Below, one piece after another: positions 22,113 through 35,503 of a stretch of DNA of 64,000 nucleotides. The DNA is from Cricetomys ansorgei (taxonomy: Eukaryota; Chordata; Mammalia; Rodentia; Nesomyidae). The DNA lies in contig JAMJFZ010001074.1 of assembly GCA_026225945.1 (NCBI GenBank), positions 3,371,001 to 3,435,000 on the forward strand. Direction: 5' to 3'. Positions within the stretch are counted from its first letter, which is position 1; each line of letters opens with the position of its first letter. The position numbers and the translations under genes are program-made. The notes under the pieces were generated by a model that was given only the letters and a program-made list of their open reading frames with translations, was not told where the DNA came from and did not search any database.

Positions 22113-25100
22113 GTAAGTGCTTGATATCTTTTATTTAAAAAAAAAAAACAGATTAAAAACCTGCAGCAAAGATACTCACTGAGGTTCACGTATATGCTGG
22201 GATGGATCCTGTATCCTGTATTGCTCCCATGGACTGGAAACAGTTCAGTGCGTTAGAAACAAGCAAGACTTAATACCAACGTCATGGTTATCACAGTAGG
22301 GAATTGGGCAAGTGGATTTTTTTGCAGGGGATGAGAATGTCAGATTAGGATCTTAACTGTACCCTGCTATATCAAGAACCACAGAACACATCGTGAGTTG
22401 TCATTTCATATTAACTGAAGCCTTTAAATGAAGTTTCATTGTTGGTATAACAATGTTAAGCTAGCAGCAGCTGAATTAAACCTTTTGTCTTTGATATCAC
22501 TCTTATTATAAAACGCGGACAACTTAAATTTAATTCATTGCAGGTGAGTATTTGTGCAGAAATTGATAGTGACTATGCTCAATTCCTACCGAAAAATGAA
22601 CCATACTACCAAATAATATAATCCACATATCTCAATCTCATTTTGTTTCAAGTAATAGAATATGTGCCTTTGGTGATTAATTTTGCTTTGAATTACTTAA
22701 AGTACAATATAGCCTCTTTGTAACATGTAGCATTAATTGGATATGTTCTGTTAGGTTTACCTTGTAAAATTAAATTTTAAGTAGCTTTTGTGCTAGATAT
22801 ACTTTAATTTTTCAAACATCCTTAAATTATTTTAAAATATTAGTCACATTATATAGTATTATATTGTAGAATCCTTGATTAAGCAAATACCTAGTCAAAG
22901 GTTTTATGGTAATATTTACTGTAGGTTCTGTATTATGCTAGCTAAATAACAAAATACTTGGATATTTTAGTGACCTGGGGTAAGTCTGAAATTGATTAAT
23001 ATAATGAAGCATCAATACAGCACATGAAGTGTTTTTAACAGGCTTTCTAATTCCTCTTGTTAGAGCAATAGGTAACTAAAGCAACTAGAAAACAGACTAG
23101 TTTATTCTTTATTGGTTTCTAAAGTGAAATATGCCGGTGCTTCTCAGTGAGAAAAAGACACAGAGCTATGAATTCAAGCAGTGTGCTGAAAAAAAAACAT
23201 TGGATCCATGAGCTAATAGAAGGGTGGAAAGTCGTCATTTCACAGACTTCTGTCTCCCTGCTAGGCGGCCTCTGCCTAAATCTGCTTTAGACTTACTCTT
23301 CTGAGTGTTATAGCCATATGTTGTGTATTAGCTTAATTCAAGCTGACTGAACCATAAAAGGCCTAGTAAATGCTACCTTTTCTTCTCAGGCCTTGAAACA
23401 ACAAAATCTTCTATAATCATTTTCTGAATGATAATAATAAAAACAAAATCTTATCCTAAATACAGTCATACAAACATATATACATATATAACGTGTATAT
23501 TCATTTACACTAAATTCTCTCATTAGTGATATTCAAATAAATCAGATTAAATAAAATGACTTTTACATTAAGTTACCAACTAGATGAGGGAACAGGCTTG
23601 GCTTGATGGTTAGTAGGGGATGGGACAAGAAAAGCTAAAGTAAGGGTGAACAGTGGCTGGCCTGACTCTCTTATTTTACTAATCTTTCTTTTGCTGTATA
23701 AAATCAACAACAGAAGAAAATTTAAATGGCACATTTTCTCCTTGAGGGTAAGATGGAAACCCAATCTTGTCTATAACTATAGAGAGTATTAGTAAAGAAT
23801 TGATCCTGGCAGGTTCTTAATTATTTATCTAAATGAATTTACATAGATGCATAAAATGACAAGGTCTTCAGATTTAAATAGAGTGACCATATTCAATTTA
23901 ATTGATATTAAATACACAAGTGGCTTTTATTCATTCTTTTTCTAGGCATTTAAATATATAGAATTTTTGAATAAAATACATTCATATTTTCCCCTATGAA
24001 ACCTGAAGTCCAGATTTTTGATTATTTCTCCCCTCCTTAAGACTATCATTCCTAATTCATCCAACACATGAGATGCTAAGAATGTTGGCATGCTAATAGT
24101 TTAGTGCATTTTGCAACGATTCTTTTAGTATGTATATTCTTAAGGATTTAAAATTATTTTGAAGTGATTTGACTGATGTCCAGTGGTAGGCATGGTCTCC
24201 GCTGTGGTCCCCAAGATGTCAGTGATATACAGCTGCCATGTTAGATTAAAACAGTAAGAGATGCATCATGTTGAAAATCATTTGGTTTTGTCAAACATAG
24301 ACTGCGGGCATGCAGACCACCTAGTGAATGAACATCCCAAATCTTAGGTTTTGTTCTAACGCCCTCTTCCTTATGAAAGAAGTATGTCATAGTACATACA
24401 CAACGTCAGATAATGTGCGCAGATAGGATTTATCTGGCCAAACATTTGAAAAATAGACGACTAAGTGCCTTTTAAAAATAATCTACCTGACTATTTTCCT
24501 GTGATGAACACTGTCTCCTTCCTAATTTTCTTTGCCCTCAGGGGTAAAAACATTCTGTGAAAGAACACAGTACAGGGCTTTGAAAGTCCATGTGAAATGT
24601 CTTCATATTTAAGTGAATCAAAGTAATTAGAGACTTTTGAAAATTTCATAATGCATGTCATTAAGGGTCTCCAAGAGAGGGGAAAGGACATGCTTCCGCA
24701 ATAAATCATTTTAATATTATTTAGCCCTCACTCTTAGATTAATTTTAATAAAAGTTTGAATTTTAGAATTTGAACTATGCTTTTTTTTTTTTTTTAAGTT
24801 GCTGATCAGATTCAAATGGCAGGAGTCCTATTGCTCATAGTCCTTTGGTTTGCTCTCAGCGTCTTCTCCAACTGGAAAAATTTCACTGATGACAATTTTA
24901 ATGTCTAGACTTGTTACCATTTGATCTGGTTTTGACCCTCCTCATTTCTCCATCCTTTCTTCTCTGATTAGGTTTGGAACTAGAGTCTAGAGCAGGCTCA
25001 GTTGGTTCCCGGCACTTCATATACTTTAGCATATCTTTGTTCATGTTTATATTTAGGCTACTGTTCTAATCTGTGATCACTTCATTACCTTTTCTGTGCC

Positions 25101-25728
25101 CTAAACAATTATGTACCATTAGGTAACAAATGTAATGCTTCCTTTAACTTTGTATTTCATTTTTTTTCTATTTATTGACTTTGTCTTAATTACCATTCAA
25201 TCACTCATAACACTTAAAAATGACAATTTTAATTCTAATCCCGCTATGCCAACACGAACCCTTTCTTCAGATGTAACCTCAAGTGGCTTTGTGGAATCCC
25301 CACTACTTTTGTAACTCTTTCCCACGTTTACACTCATGTGTGTTTCACACATAATATCAAAGAGTGGATTCAAAGTCAGCCGTTCCTCCAAAACATAGGC
25401 AGTATAGCAATTAAATTGGCCATGATGCTGCTGATAGGGGTTTTATATTTTGTTAGGAAAATCTGCCTCATGTCTCACAACAGAAGCACAGAGAAGATAG
25501 TCCATATGACTATAAGCATGTTGATGTAAAACATCTGTGTGGCAGACAGCTGTGAAGATTGGAAGGGAGTATTTGTGGGAAAAGAAGCATGCTGATTTTT
25601 TGTTGGCTTCCTCAATAATGGTACTGAAAAAAAAATGTAGTAGTTTTCCAAAACCCAAGTGTCCAACGTAAATGAAACTATGGGAAAGGTACTTTTAGAA
25701 TAATCCAGAATTGTGTTATCTTCTTTGT

Positions 25729-25795
25729 AATTGTCGACAATTGTGTAAATTGTAAATTACACAATTACAACAATTGTGTAAAGTAACACAATTGT
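25729..25795. repeat. Palindrome/hairpin cluster
   Basis: Three self-complementary units lie in 67 nt: the perfect 14-bp palindrome AATTGTCGACAATT (25729-25742), arms AATTGTGTAA/TTACACAATT (25739-25748 and 25757-25766), and a perfect hairpin ACAATTGTGT-AAAGTA-ACACAATTGT (25770-25795). All are built on the same ACAATTGT core. Confidence 0.85.
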
Positions 25796-26718
25796 ATTCA
25801 TTCTTATGATACTTCCTTGTAGATAGTGTTTTAAAAAATTATTTCCTTTTTTGGAAGGGCTGAAACAAATGGCAGATATTATCAGATACAATGAATTTTG
25901 ATGGAAATCAGCTGTTAGGTTGACGAAAAAGCCACCCAACCCCAAAAGGAAGTCTGAGGTTTTTCCATTTCAAGTCATAGAATTAATTAACCTAATTGTA
26001 AGCAGACTTTCTTAAGCAGGGCTCTAAAATTATTAAACCCCTCCCTTTCCCCTGAAAACAAAGTCACATAAATCCTGGCTTTGTAAAACAGGCTCCCTGA
26101 GTGTAGCTGCTGTTGCCTTAGCGTGCAACAGGGCTGTAGGGGAGCCCCAGAAAGCTAGGGTTGTAATTGACAACGGCATGTGTTTATTTAGTTTTTAAAA
26201 TCCTAGTCCATTTTTAAAACACTGTAAAAATATTTTCATGGGATTATAGAGAGTTGCCAGGTTGAACAGGGGGACCCGATCCGCAGGACTTCACTTTGCT
26301 CCAGTGGAATGTCACCTTCTTCTTAGTTAATTTCATCAGTCATGAAAAATGCTCCGCGGGAAAAAGTCGAATTACCATTCTGTTGTTATTAATAATAATA
26401 TGATTAAATTTTCTCTAATAGGAAGGTGTCTAGGAACTTCCTTGATACATATTTTTTTTACTGTTTCCCTAAAGAATGCAGTCATAAGACGGACATGAAA
26501 TCTGGCAGTTCAGTGAGGTAACTCTGTTGGAATTTCAGAGGACAGAGAATTGAATTGAAAGAAAAAGAATCAGACACATTTTAAGTCTGTAAGTTGTTCA
26601 CGTCAATCAAAATTGACCGATATTAGTGCCAAGAAAAAATTCAGAAGCAGCTTTAAAAACAAAATAAAATAAAAGACAAAAGAAGAAAAGTTCATTTAAC
26701 ACACTTTTCAAGGTCTAG

Positions 26719-26721
26719 TAT

Positions 26722-26776
<55 letters not shown>

Positions 26777-26779
26777 TTT
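26719..26779. repeat. (ATTT)n microsatellite
   Basis: About 15 perfect TTTA units following GGTCTAG. Confidence 0.95.
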
Positions 26780-28229
26780 GGTTAACATCTTTCTTAAATG
26801 TGAAAGGGTAAGGAGTGATGGATTTTTAAAGAACTTGTATTAGAGTATGAACGGACACCGGGTTTTCATTAGAACACTGACGCTTTTGGATTTTTAAAAT
26901 GGTTTAGAAAATATCAAGAGCTAATAACAACAAATTCTAGTTTCCCTTGAATTGGAACTTATTATTATCCTATTTGTATTTAGAATAAAGTCACCTTGGA
27001 GTACTGGCAGAACCCATGGAGCCAAAAGACATCCAGATTTGGTTTTCAATGGTTCTTTTTGGGGAAACACGAAGTTTTTAGAGTCTACTGATGCAACAAT
27101 TCCTAATGGAGAGGACCAACATTGATCATACAGCTATTTTGCATCATATGCAATGTAGGAGATGATAGCTGTGAGTTCCCTCCCAACCTCTCCTTGTGCA
27201 CTCAGTGGCAACTCATTCTTGATTTTAGAAAGTACTGATGCTTTTAGGAAATACAGTCTTTGTATGCTAAACTGCTATGTTGCCTCTGCGCTGAGAATGA
27301 TTTTTGTTTATAGTTTTGTCAAAGTTATAAACCCGGAGTCATTATGAACGCAGCATTTTCAAATGACAAAGCTACTTTATCGGATGCTCAAGGATATCTG
27401 AGGAATTTATAGTTGTAGGATGAAGATGTATCATGTAGCTTCTTTACTTCCTATGCATTTGTATTTCATACTAAATTAAGACTGGAACCAAGACCAGGAG
27501 TAAGGAAAAACACAATGTGTAGACCAATCAGCAAACAGCTGGACTACAACAAATGTCAAAGAGCCTCTGCCAGACATTTTGTATAATCTGCTGGCAACAA
27601 GCCTGCAGAGTTGAAAGGAAGATGGAGACAAGTGTCCAACACCTGGAACCAAATGAAGAGTGGGTCTTAAAAGTTTAATATCCTGTTTTTATGAAAGTCT
27701 ACACATTATGGACAGTGTCATGGTTTGTATGTACTTGGTTCCGTTTGATGTGGCTTTTTGTTGTTCTGCAGTCTGAAACACTCCCTCTCCCCTGAGACAC
27801 TATGCAGCTCGAAAAGAAGGGAATATTTGGAGGAAGTTAGCATCAGGGGACACGAGATAACAAAGCCAAGCTCTCCTTCTAAGTTTCATGTTACTACTGT
27901 AGTTCATTACAGATAACCATTTATGAAAATCCTGTGCTAATAACATTTTGGTATCTATTTCTTCTTAAAACATGTAATATACATTTCTTTGTGAGAAATA
28001 TTTATACAATCAAGTATAATCCTTACAGTACAAACCAACTTACCAGTTTGTGACTATTAGGTGATCAATTATCTTCCTTCGTGTTAATTTAAGTTTAGAT
28101 TTTAAACTCCTTTGTATCACAGATCACTTTGGTTCACTTAAAAAAAAGTGCAAAGCAACACTTAAACGCTGGTCATACAACCCTTTATCAGTGACTTGTC
28201 TGATTAACTCTTTGAAATTATTTTTCTAG

Positions 28230-31121
28230 CTAAACAGAATATATCAGAGGCAACCACCATCGAAATGAATATCCTCGCAGAAACTGCATCACCCAGTTTA
28301 TCCAAAGAACCACACATGGTACCTGACAGAGCTACACCAATCATTCCATTAGACACTGAATTACCTAGCATTACCACACACTTCCCTCCTGCAGGAAACA
28401 TAGTCAATTTTGAACAGAAATCTCTAGTCCAATCTCAGGCTATCACAGACAGATTAGCCACCGAATCACCCACACCTGTGGGGAGTACTAAGAACCCTTG
28501 GGATGTGGATGATTTCTTATCTTCTGAGTCAGGACCACTTGGAAAGCCAGACATATCTGAAATTGAGGAGGAAGGACTCCAGAGTACAACCATCATCTCC
28601 CAGCATGCTACTGACTCACAGGATGGAATTACAGAGGATATGCAAACACATGAATCAGTTACACAGATTGAACAAATAGAAGTGGGCCCCTTAGTAACGT
28701 CCATGGAAATCACAAAGCACTTTTCTTCCAAGGAATTGCCAGCAACTGAAATGCCATACGAATCCACGGAAGTGACCGTGGAACACAAAACTGAAATGAA
28801 AACAGTAAGCACCATTGCTGGATTGGCAACCGCAAGTCACAATGGATTAACCTCAAGAGAAGATGATAGCAAAGGCAGAAGACAGACAGTTAGACCTGGT
28901 CAGAGTACCAGGGTCTTCAGCCAAATACCTGAAGTCATCACAGTATCAAAGACATCAGAAGACAGTACCTCTTCCCAGCTACTGGACATAGAGTCCACTT
29001 CAGCATCAACAACAGTTCCACCTATAACTATGCTTGATGTAGATGGGTCACTCACAGATAAAGAGAAAGAGCAAAAAACTAGTGTTAAGACGGCTGAAGA
29101 TGCTTTTGGTCAGTCACAGCCTACAACCCCCATTCCATCAGAGCATCTTACGGAAGTAGAATTCTTTCCATATTCTGGTGACACCGTGTCAGTAGAAGGG
29201 ATATCCACAGTTATTTATCACTCACTACAAACAGAAGTGACACAAGGAAGAGGAAGAACAGAAACACCAGGACCAGAGTTGGAAAAAGATACTTACCCAG
29301 TTGATGAGACACAAGAAAGGATCACCAAACATCCATCTATAGGTACAACAGAGGAGGAAGGCTTTTCTGGAATGAAGCTGTCTACATCTTCCTTGGAACA
29401 AATTCATTTTACAGAGTCTTCAGTGGAAATGACCCAATCTTCTGTTTCCCCAGCATTGACGAATGGGAGGTTAAGCGTGAAACCAACAGAAGCAAGTGTT
29501 GTAGAAGAAAGGGCAACTCTGACTGGATTAGAAGCAGAAGTTACGGAGTATGGCACAGATGTCACAGCAGCCCATGTGACCCATGGTACTTTAAATGTAG
29601 AAGTGGTCACAGTATCAAAATGGGCATGGGGTGAAGAGAATTCAACTTCAGAGCCTTTAGCCTCAACAGAACATGTGGGCCCAACAAAATTTCCCTCTGT
29701 CTTACTTAGCACTATAGGAACAAATGGAGCGGATAAAGAAACCCCAAGTTTCACAGATGTAGGTGAATATACTCTTTTTCCAGATAGTACGCAAAAACCA
29801 CAAGAAAAGGTTTCTGAGGAAGGTTTAACATCAGGAGAATTTACAGTTACATTTCACCCAACTCTATCAATTGGCAGTGCAGAAAAGTCAACTTTGAGAG
29901 ATTCTTCAGCCAAAGACAGAGTTCTGCCCATTGAAAGCACAGAAGGCCAAGTCATTCAAGCAACTGTGGAAGGAAGTGCTTGGGGTGAAGATACAGATGC
30001 CTCCAAACCACTATTTACTGTTCCCCCATTTGCACACACCTCCAAAGTAGAAGAATTGGCATTTGTTAATTATAGCAGCACCCAGGTGCCCACTACTTAT
30101 ATAGACATGTCCCACACTGGTCCTCCTGTAATTCCCAAGACAGAATTGAGTGTGTTGGAACCTTCTGTTCCATTGGAAGATGAGGTTCTAGGTAAATCTG
30201 AACAAGATATCATTGGAAAGACTCACCTTGAAGCAACAGTGTCTCCGGAAGCTTTAAGAACAACAGAAATCATACAGGGAGAAACCCAGGAAGAACCACA
30301 GACCCCAGGGAGCCCATTGCCTGCTCTCAGTTCTACTGCAGTTATGACCAAGGAGACAACAGCATTTGAAGAAGACGGGGAGGGATCAGCATATACTGTC
30401 TCTGAAGACAGATGGGTGACAGGTTCTGAAAGAATCCCAATTTTGGAAACAAGTCCAGTTGGCCCAATTGAGCATGGTACATCTTATCCACCTGGAGCAA
30501 TAACACAGCCCAAAGTAGAAATGGATACAATGGTAACACTAATATCAACCATTAGGCCAAAAGTAGTTTTAAGTGAAGAGCCAGAATTAAAATATGAAGC
30601 AGAAGGGAGTAGTCCAACGGAATTTGTGTCAACCTTGAGCCCCTTCTGGACTCATGTCACACAGCTTGTGGAGGAAACTACCGAGGAGGGAAAGAAGACA
30701 TCCCTCGATTATACAGATATAGGCTCAGGGTTATTTGAGAAACCCAGAGCCACCGAACTTCCAGAATTTCCAATAGTTCCAAGTGATATGAGTGCCTTCA
30801 CTTCCATAGACAGCCTTCACAGAACGCCACCATTCAGGCCCTCTTCATCATTCACTGAGGACATTACGTTTACTAGAGAATCTGTAACTCAACACCCTCC
30901 CACAACTCTCACTGATGTCCTAGCTAAGGAACCAGAAACGGATATTGACCAAGAGCATCACGTGACCTCAAAGCCTTCTGTAACACAGCCAAGACCATCC
31001 ACTGTGGAAAGAAAACCAACCTTTGAACCTCAGGCATTGTCTACTTCACCACCCCCAACAGGGACAAAATTCCACCCTGACATAAATGTTTATATTATTG
31101 AGGTCAGAGAAAACAAGACAG
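28230..31121 (+). CDS. Vcan: Versican exon 7: GAG-alpha region
   Basis: A 2892-nt exon (964 codons, slightly shorter than the roughly 987 of human) encoding the chondroitin sulfate attachment region found in isoforms V0 and V2. It starts with KQNISEATTI after a split Pro codon and ends DINVYIIEVRENKTG, the highly conserved junction. The body is rich in Ser, Thr, Glu and Pro, contains no cysteine that I can find, and has acidic Ser-Gly contexts fit for xylosylation (for example SESGPLGK, GEGSAYT, DIGSGLFEK). The motif NIVNFE-QKSLV at about residue 60 matches the V2 aggrecanase site. Exon length is a multiple of three with phase 1 at both ends, so skipping keeps the frame. Evolution is fast between conserved islands. 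Open throughout; no breaks. Confidence 0.97.
28400..28429 (+). other. Vcan: Putative ADAMTS cleavage site in GAG-alpha
   Basis: The codons read NIVNFE-QKSLV, with the scissile Glu-Gln bond between 28414 and 28415. Versican V2 is known to be cut by ADAMTS-4 at the corresponding Glu405-Gln406 in human (NIVSFE-QKATV). The P1 Glu and P1' Gln are conserved here. Cleavage in this species is inferred. Confidence 0.75.
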
Positions 31122-34100
31122 GTAAGTCTTTGCTTTCAAGGTAATCAGCATTTTATCTTGAAAGTTAAAATAACCATCGTGCCGAATGCTGCCTGCCATT
31201 AGACAGTACCTGGAGTGTGAAAAATATGTTAGCCTCATGCATCTGTACAGGAATTGGAAGGATGTGTTATTAAAACGGTTTGGAAGAATGTTAGATACAG
31301 TTTTATTTTAAGAATTGTAAGAGGCCCCGCTTTGTCATCTAATACAACCACTTCATCACCGTCACATCGCTTCAGAACACGCAGAACGAAGTGTTTTAAT
31401 TTCAGTGTCTTTCCATACATTACTACTCAAGTGTAGCGCTAGACTGTGTTAACAATCCATCGGTCTGCAACCATTAACCTTTAGGACTCGCAATGATTTT
31501 GCATTTCCCTAGAGTTGACCAACAGATCTCTAAAGGTTTGTTTTTTTTTTTCTCTTCCAGGATTTTGCAGGCTTATCACATAAGTTGTGGAATGGGTAAT
31601 AGGTCTTTTTTTTTTTTTTTCAATTCAAGTTTAACATTTCTAAGACGTTGACTGTTTTCCTGCATATTTTTAAATGTAGCTTTAACTGTTTGGAACCCAT
31701 ACAATCTGGCTAAGTCCTAGGAATCACTCGGAATCCTTATCGAGTATAACTTTAGGTGGTGGATTTGTAAACATTACCTTTTCTTCCTAAAAACTCAGGC
31801 CATTATGATTTTGATTTTATTGTGATTTCATCGTCTCCTTTAAAAGCTGTTTATTTGCATTGACTAATAATTGCAGTTGTCATTCTCAGATATCTCTTGT
31901 TTTTACCTAAAAGTGAGAGTACACCATCACGTTAAATTTGAAAAGCTGAGTTGAGAATATGTAGCACTGTAGTTCCTGTCTTTTATATTTAGAGCTCAAG
32001 TCTAATGATTTTATTAAATTGTTTTGTTCAAATTTTAGTATAAGAAGTAAATGAGTATGTGTTTGTTTTTCTGTGGCCTGAAGCCATAGGAGAAGGATGC
32101 CTCTACATCAGCTTCTTTCTTGGTATTGGAATGCTCCCTTCTGAATGTTGTTCAGGAGAGATGACATTTTCATTAGGGTGATCAGGAGCACACCTGTTGA
32201 AATGAACAGGTATCTGCACTGTCAGTTCCGTTGGTATCCAGTGTTACAGACAAAATCTTCATGGCTTCCATTAACTCTTCTTCCCCAGGATTTTCTTGGT
32301 GTAAAATATTTGCATGACATGAATAGTAGACCACACAGTCCTGCATTACCCAGTTCATCTCCTCTTCTCAGTATAGCTTTTTAGAGGCCAGGAATGAAGC
32401 TTTTTTTTTCTTTTCTTTTGTTTCTGCTATAGTATTTTGTGGGTCATATATGACTTCCTGTCTTCTACATTACTGTTACATCTCTCAAAACTAGAGTTGA
32501 AATTGAAAGCGTTTACCTAGAAGTAAGAGTTGTGATTGCTGTTAGTAGAATTAAAAGGAAAAGATAACTGTAACCAAGGGCAAAAGAAGATTGGTATCAA
32601 CCTTCGATTTAGGAATTTGAAAAGCACATACCAATTAAGCACATATCTTCTCAACTTATCTTACTCTATGTTGGTGACATAGTAAGTTGTATTAAATAGT
32701 ATGAAAACAGAAATATAAGACATCTAACAACTTGTTTTCGGGTTAGGGCATTCAAACTACAAAATGAAAAAAAAACAAAAAACCCTAAAACTTGACACGC
32801 ACCCCCACCAAGAAATGGTGATCATTTTGGTGAAAACCAAAATCACTGAGTTTATAAATGGTAATTCAAGTGAAGGGTCTGCAGAGTCTAATGCTAACAG
32901 CTTCCACAGAGCACAGAGGTACGCCTTTATATGTGGCTTGCGGTCTTCATTCAGCCGGATTCTCATAGTTGTTTTCCTTCCCCAAGGCTGACAATGCCAA
33001 CAGTACTTTCTGAGACAGTTGTGAAATATCTGGTCATTTCCATCAGGAGTGTGTGTATGTGTGTGGGGGGTGGCGTTTACAGTATGTGCAAGTCTGGAGA
33101 GGGCATGGAACACTGGGACAGTCTGTCTATCAGTTTCTTACGTGTTCTGTTCTATGTGTTTTCCTTAAGAATAACAGCATGGTTTGTTATTCTCAGAAGT
33201 CAATGAGATTTACTTAAGACCCGACTACTCAGTTAACAAATTTCACTTGTTTTCTAATAGGAATTTAATTTTCCCAATATTTTGAACTTTTCCCATGAAA
33301 ACCCTAGCACAGATGCTGTTAAGTTCTAAGGCAGGTGCGTTAATGAGGAAAACCTGGAAAGCCAAGCTTTTTATATTTCCAGACTGGAAAATCCTTGGTG
33401 CATGTGTGCCATTGTATAAACCTATTCACCTGAATAGAACTGACCTTCACAATATACTCTGTATCCAAGTAAGTAAAAATGCCACCCAGGCTACACCAAA
33501 CCAAGGCATTTATAATTTTTGCTGCACTCAGGGAGTGATATAAAGCTTGATTTTTATGAAATACCATGAAACAAAACATGCTTCTCAATGTGTGCTTATG
33601 TCATACACTCAGATGGATGTTAATGGCAGCCTAGATTCTGCTGCTCAAGGGCAACTGTAGTTAACAGTTTAAAAATCTGAAGGAACTTCTCAGCTCATAA
33701 AGGTTTTATGAGCTGAAAAATGCTGTGGGGTGTGGTTAACAGTGGTTCAGGGGTGCTGAAAACCTAACTCGTCTGTTTCAGGAGTTATTCGCACACCTGC
33801 ACTTGGGAAAATTATTAAAAGGCTTTCTTTGTGAACGTGTACGAAGGCTGCAGGATTGGGCCGTACGGGAAGGGTTTCTTCGGTTATATCAAGGTTTTCA
33901 TTGTTGTTTTTTTTGTGATTTGGCAAGAGTACTCGAATAAATTACCTGAATTTTTACAAGTTAGTGTAACAGTACAAATGTATTTTTAAAAAGTAGCAGT
34001 ATCTTTAAGTCAAAGAATAATCTAGAAATGTGCAAATACTAAATGCCAATGCCAATATCATGGCAGTATTCATATCAGTAACCTCTAGATATAGAGGGAG

Positions 34101-35452
34101 ACGGGTCTAGTGGCAAGAAGAATATTTAAATACTTACAAAGAACGGTTTGATCTTTTGGAAGGAAAACAATCAATATGCCCCATACCACCTCTGAATGAT
34201 CAGAACCATGGGTAATGTCGCTCCATAAATGAGGCAAACATCAAGTAGAGGATTTTAAAATATAAAGGATCCCTATAGTAAGAGAGATAGTTTCAAACTG
34301 TCTGCAAAAATGTAAACGCTGTGCTGCTAAGACATCCTGAACCATTTTTTAAATTCACATAATTTAATTTGTCCATAGTGAGTGCATGGGCAGGCTCTTG
34401 CAGAGTTCATGTTTTTACATAGCTGGGAAGTATTTATGATGTCTCACAGAAAGGAGAGTTTAATTACTTCAGCCACATGTTGTGAGGGTGTTTGTTTTGG
34501 TAAAGCGAGAGAAGGAGAAGTAAATTATTTGACTATCTTTTTGTGGGAACATGCAGGAACACCATGTAATTCTTATTTCCACTATCAATAGCTTATGTTT
34601 CTTGGCTTTCTAGGGAGCGTACATTACTACCTGCTGATAAAAATTCTCTGTTTATCTTTTCGTACTATCTCCCACAGACATTTGATCAAGCCATCGTGTA
34701 TCTGGAGAAACAAGCTAAAAGACTTACAGTTTGGTTAGTTAAACAAGTTGAACACTCAGTAAGAAAGTATATAACCAAGACAATGCCAGGCTTTAATAAA
34801 TTCTCAAGAAAGAACATTGGAAGGTCCATAGTAGGCAAATCCTCAGAACTTACCTCAGAGAACTACTGAATTGTTTACCACATCCTTGAGCCCTCAGGTT
34901 CCCTTGGGGTCCATAACCAAACCAACCCGAGGTACCAGCAGGTGATCATCCAAGATGCTACTGCCTAACGCAGTGGGCAGATGGACATAGAGAATCCTCC
35001 CAATGTGTACGTGATATTGCCTACATGGCTTCTGCACCTGGCTGTAGATCAGAAACATCCAAATAATGTAGTCACAACTCCAAACACCCCAGACAACTAA
35101 ACTGAATTGCTAGTGAGGGGTGTAAGCATTGTTATTTTCTTCCTTTCTTAAATCTACTTGAGATATTGTTCATTTCCAGCATCTGGATTCTTAAATGGAT
35201 CCCAAATAGTTTTGCTGAACGGAGTAGGAGTAGTGAACACCTAATAGAGCAAAGAGCTCCTGACTCTCTGACCTGCTGAGACACAGCAGCTCCTGGGGAG
35301 AGGTTGCCTCTGGCCTTTGTCAGGTTAAGCTGCACCCTGCCAACTCTGAGAGGAAAGAATTTGCCTGATTTAATCTTTCTTCACTGATGTTGGCAAGGGG
35401 ACTATTGTCGCAAGTCTTAGTATGCCTTGTTATCTGTAAACAAGGAAGAAAA

Positions 35453-35503
35453 TGGAATGAAATATCCATGAAGTATCTATGGAATGAAATATCCATGAAG
35501 TAT
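35453..35503. repeat. 27-bp tandem duplication
   Basis: TGGAATGAAATATCCATGAA followed by GTAT occurs at 35453 and again at 35480, identical over 24 nt. Confidence 0.95.

Larger units (their letters stand above)
22113..28229 (+). other. Vcan: Intron 6
   Basis: 6117 nt with donor GTAAGT and a modest acceptor (AAATTATTTTTCTAG). It precedes the alternatively used GAG-alpha exon. Apart from a palindrome cluster (25729-25795), an (ATTT)n tract (26719-26779) and short T or A runs, I see no recognisable SINE, LINE or gene in it, which makes it strikingly repeat-poor compared with intron 5. The part at 25970-26420, with homeobox-like TTAATTAA motifs, may deserve a conservation check. Confidence 0.85.

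Noticed and set aside
28204..30548. Several antisense open frames of 60-126 codons inside the GAG-alpha exon
   Set aside because: They lie opposite a strongly supported coding exon with biased composition (few stop complements), and none shows a recognisable domain.
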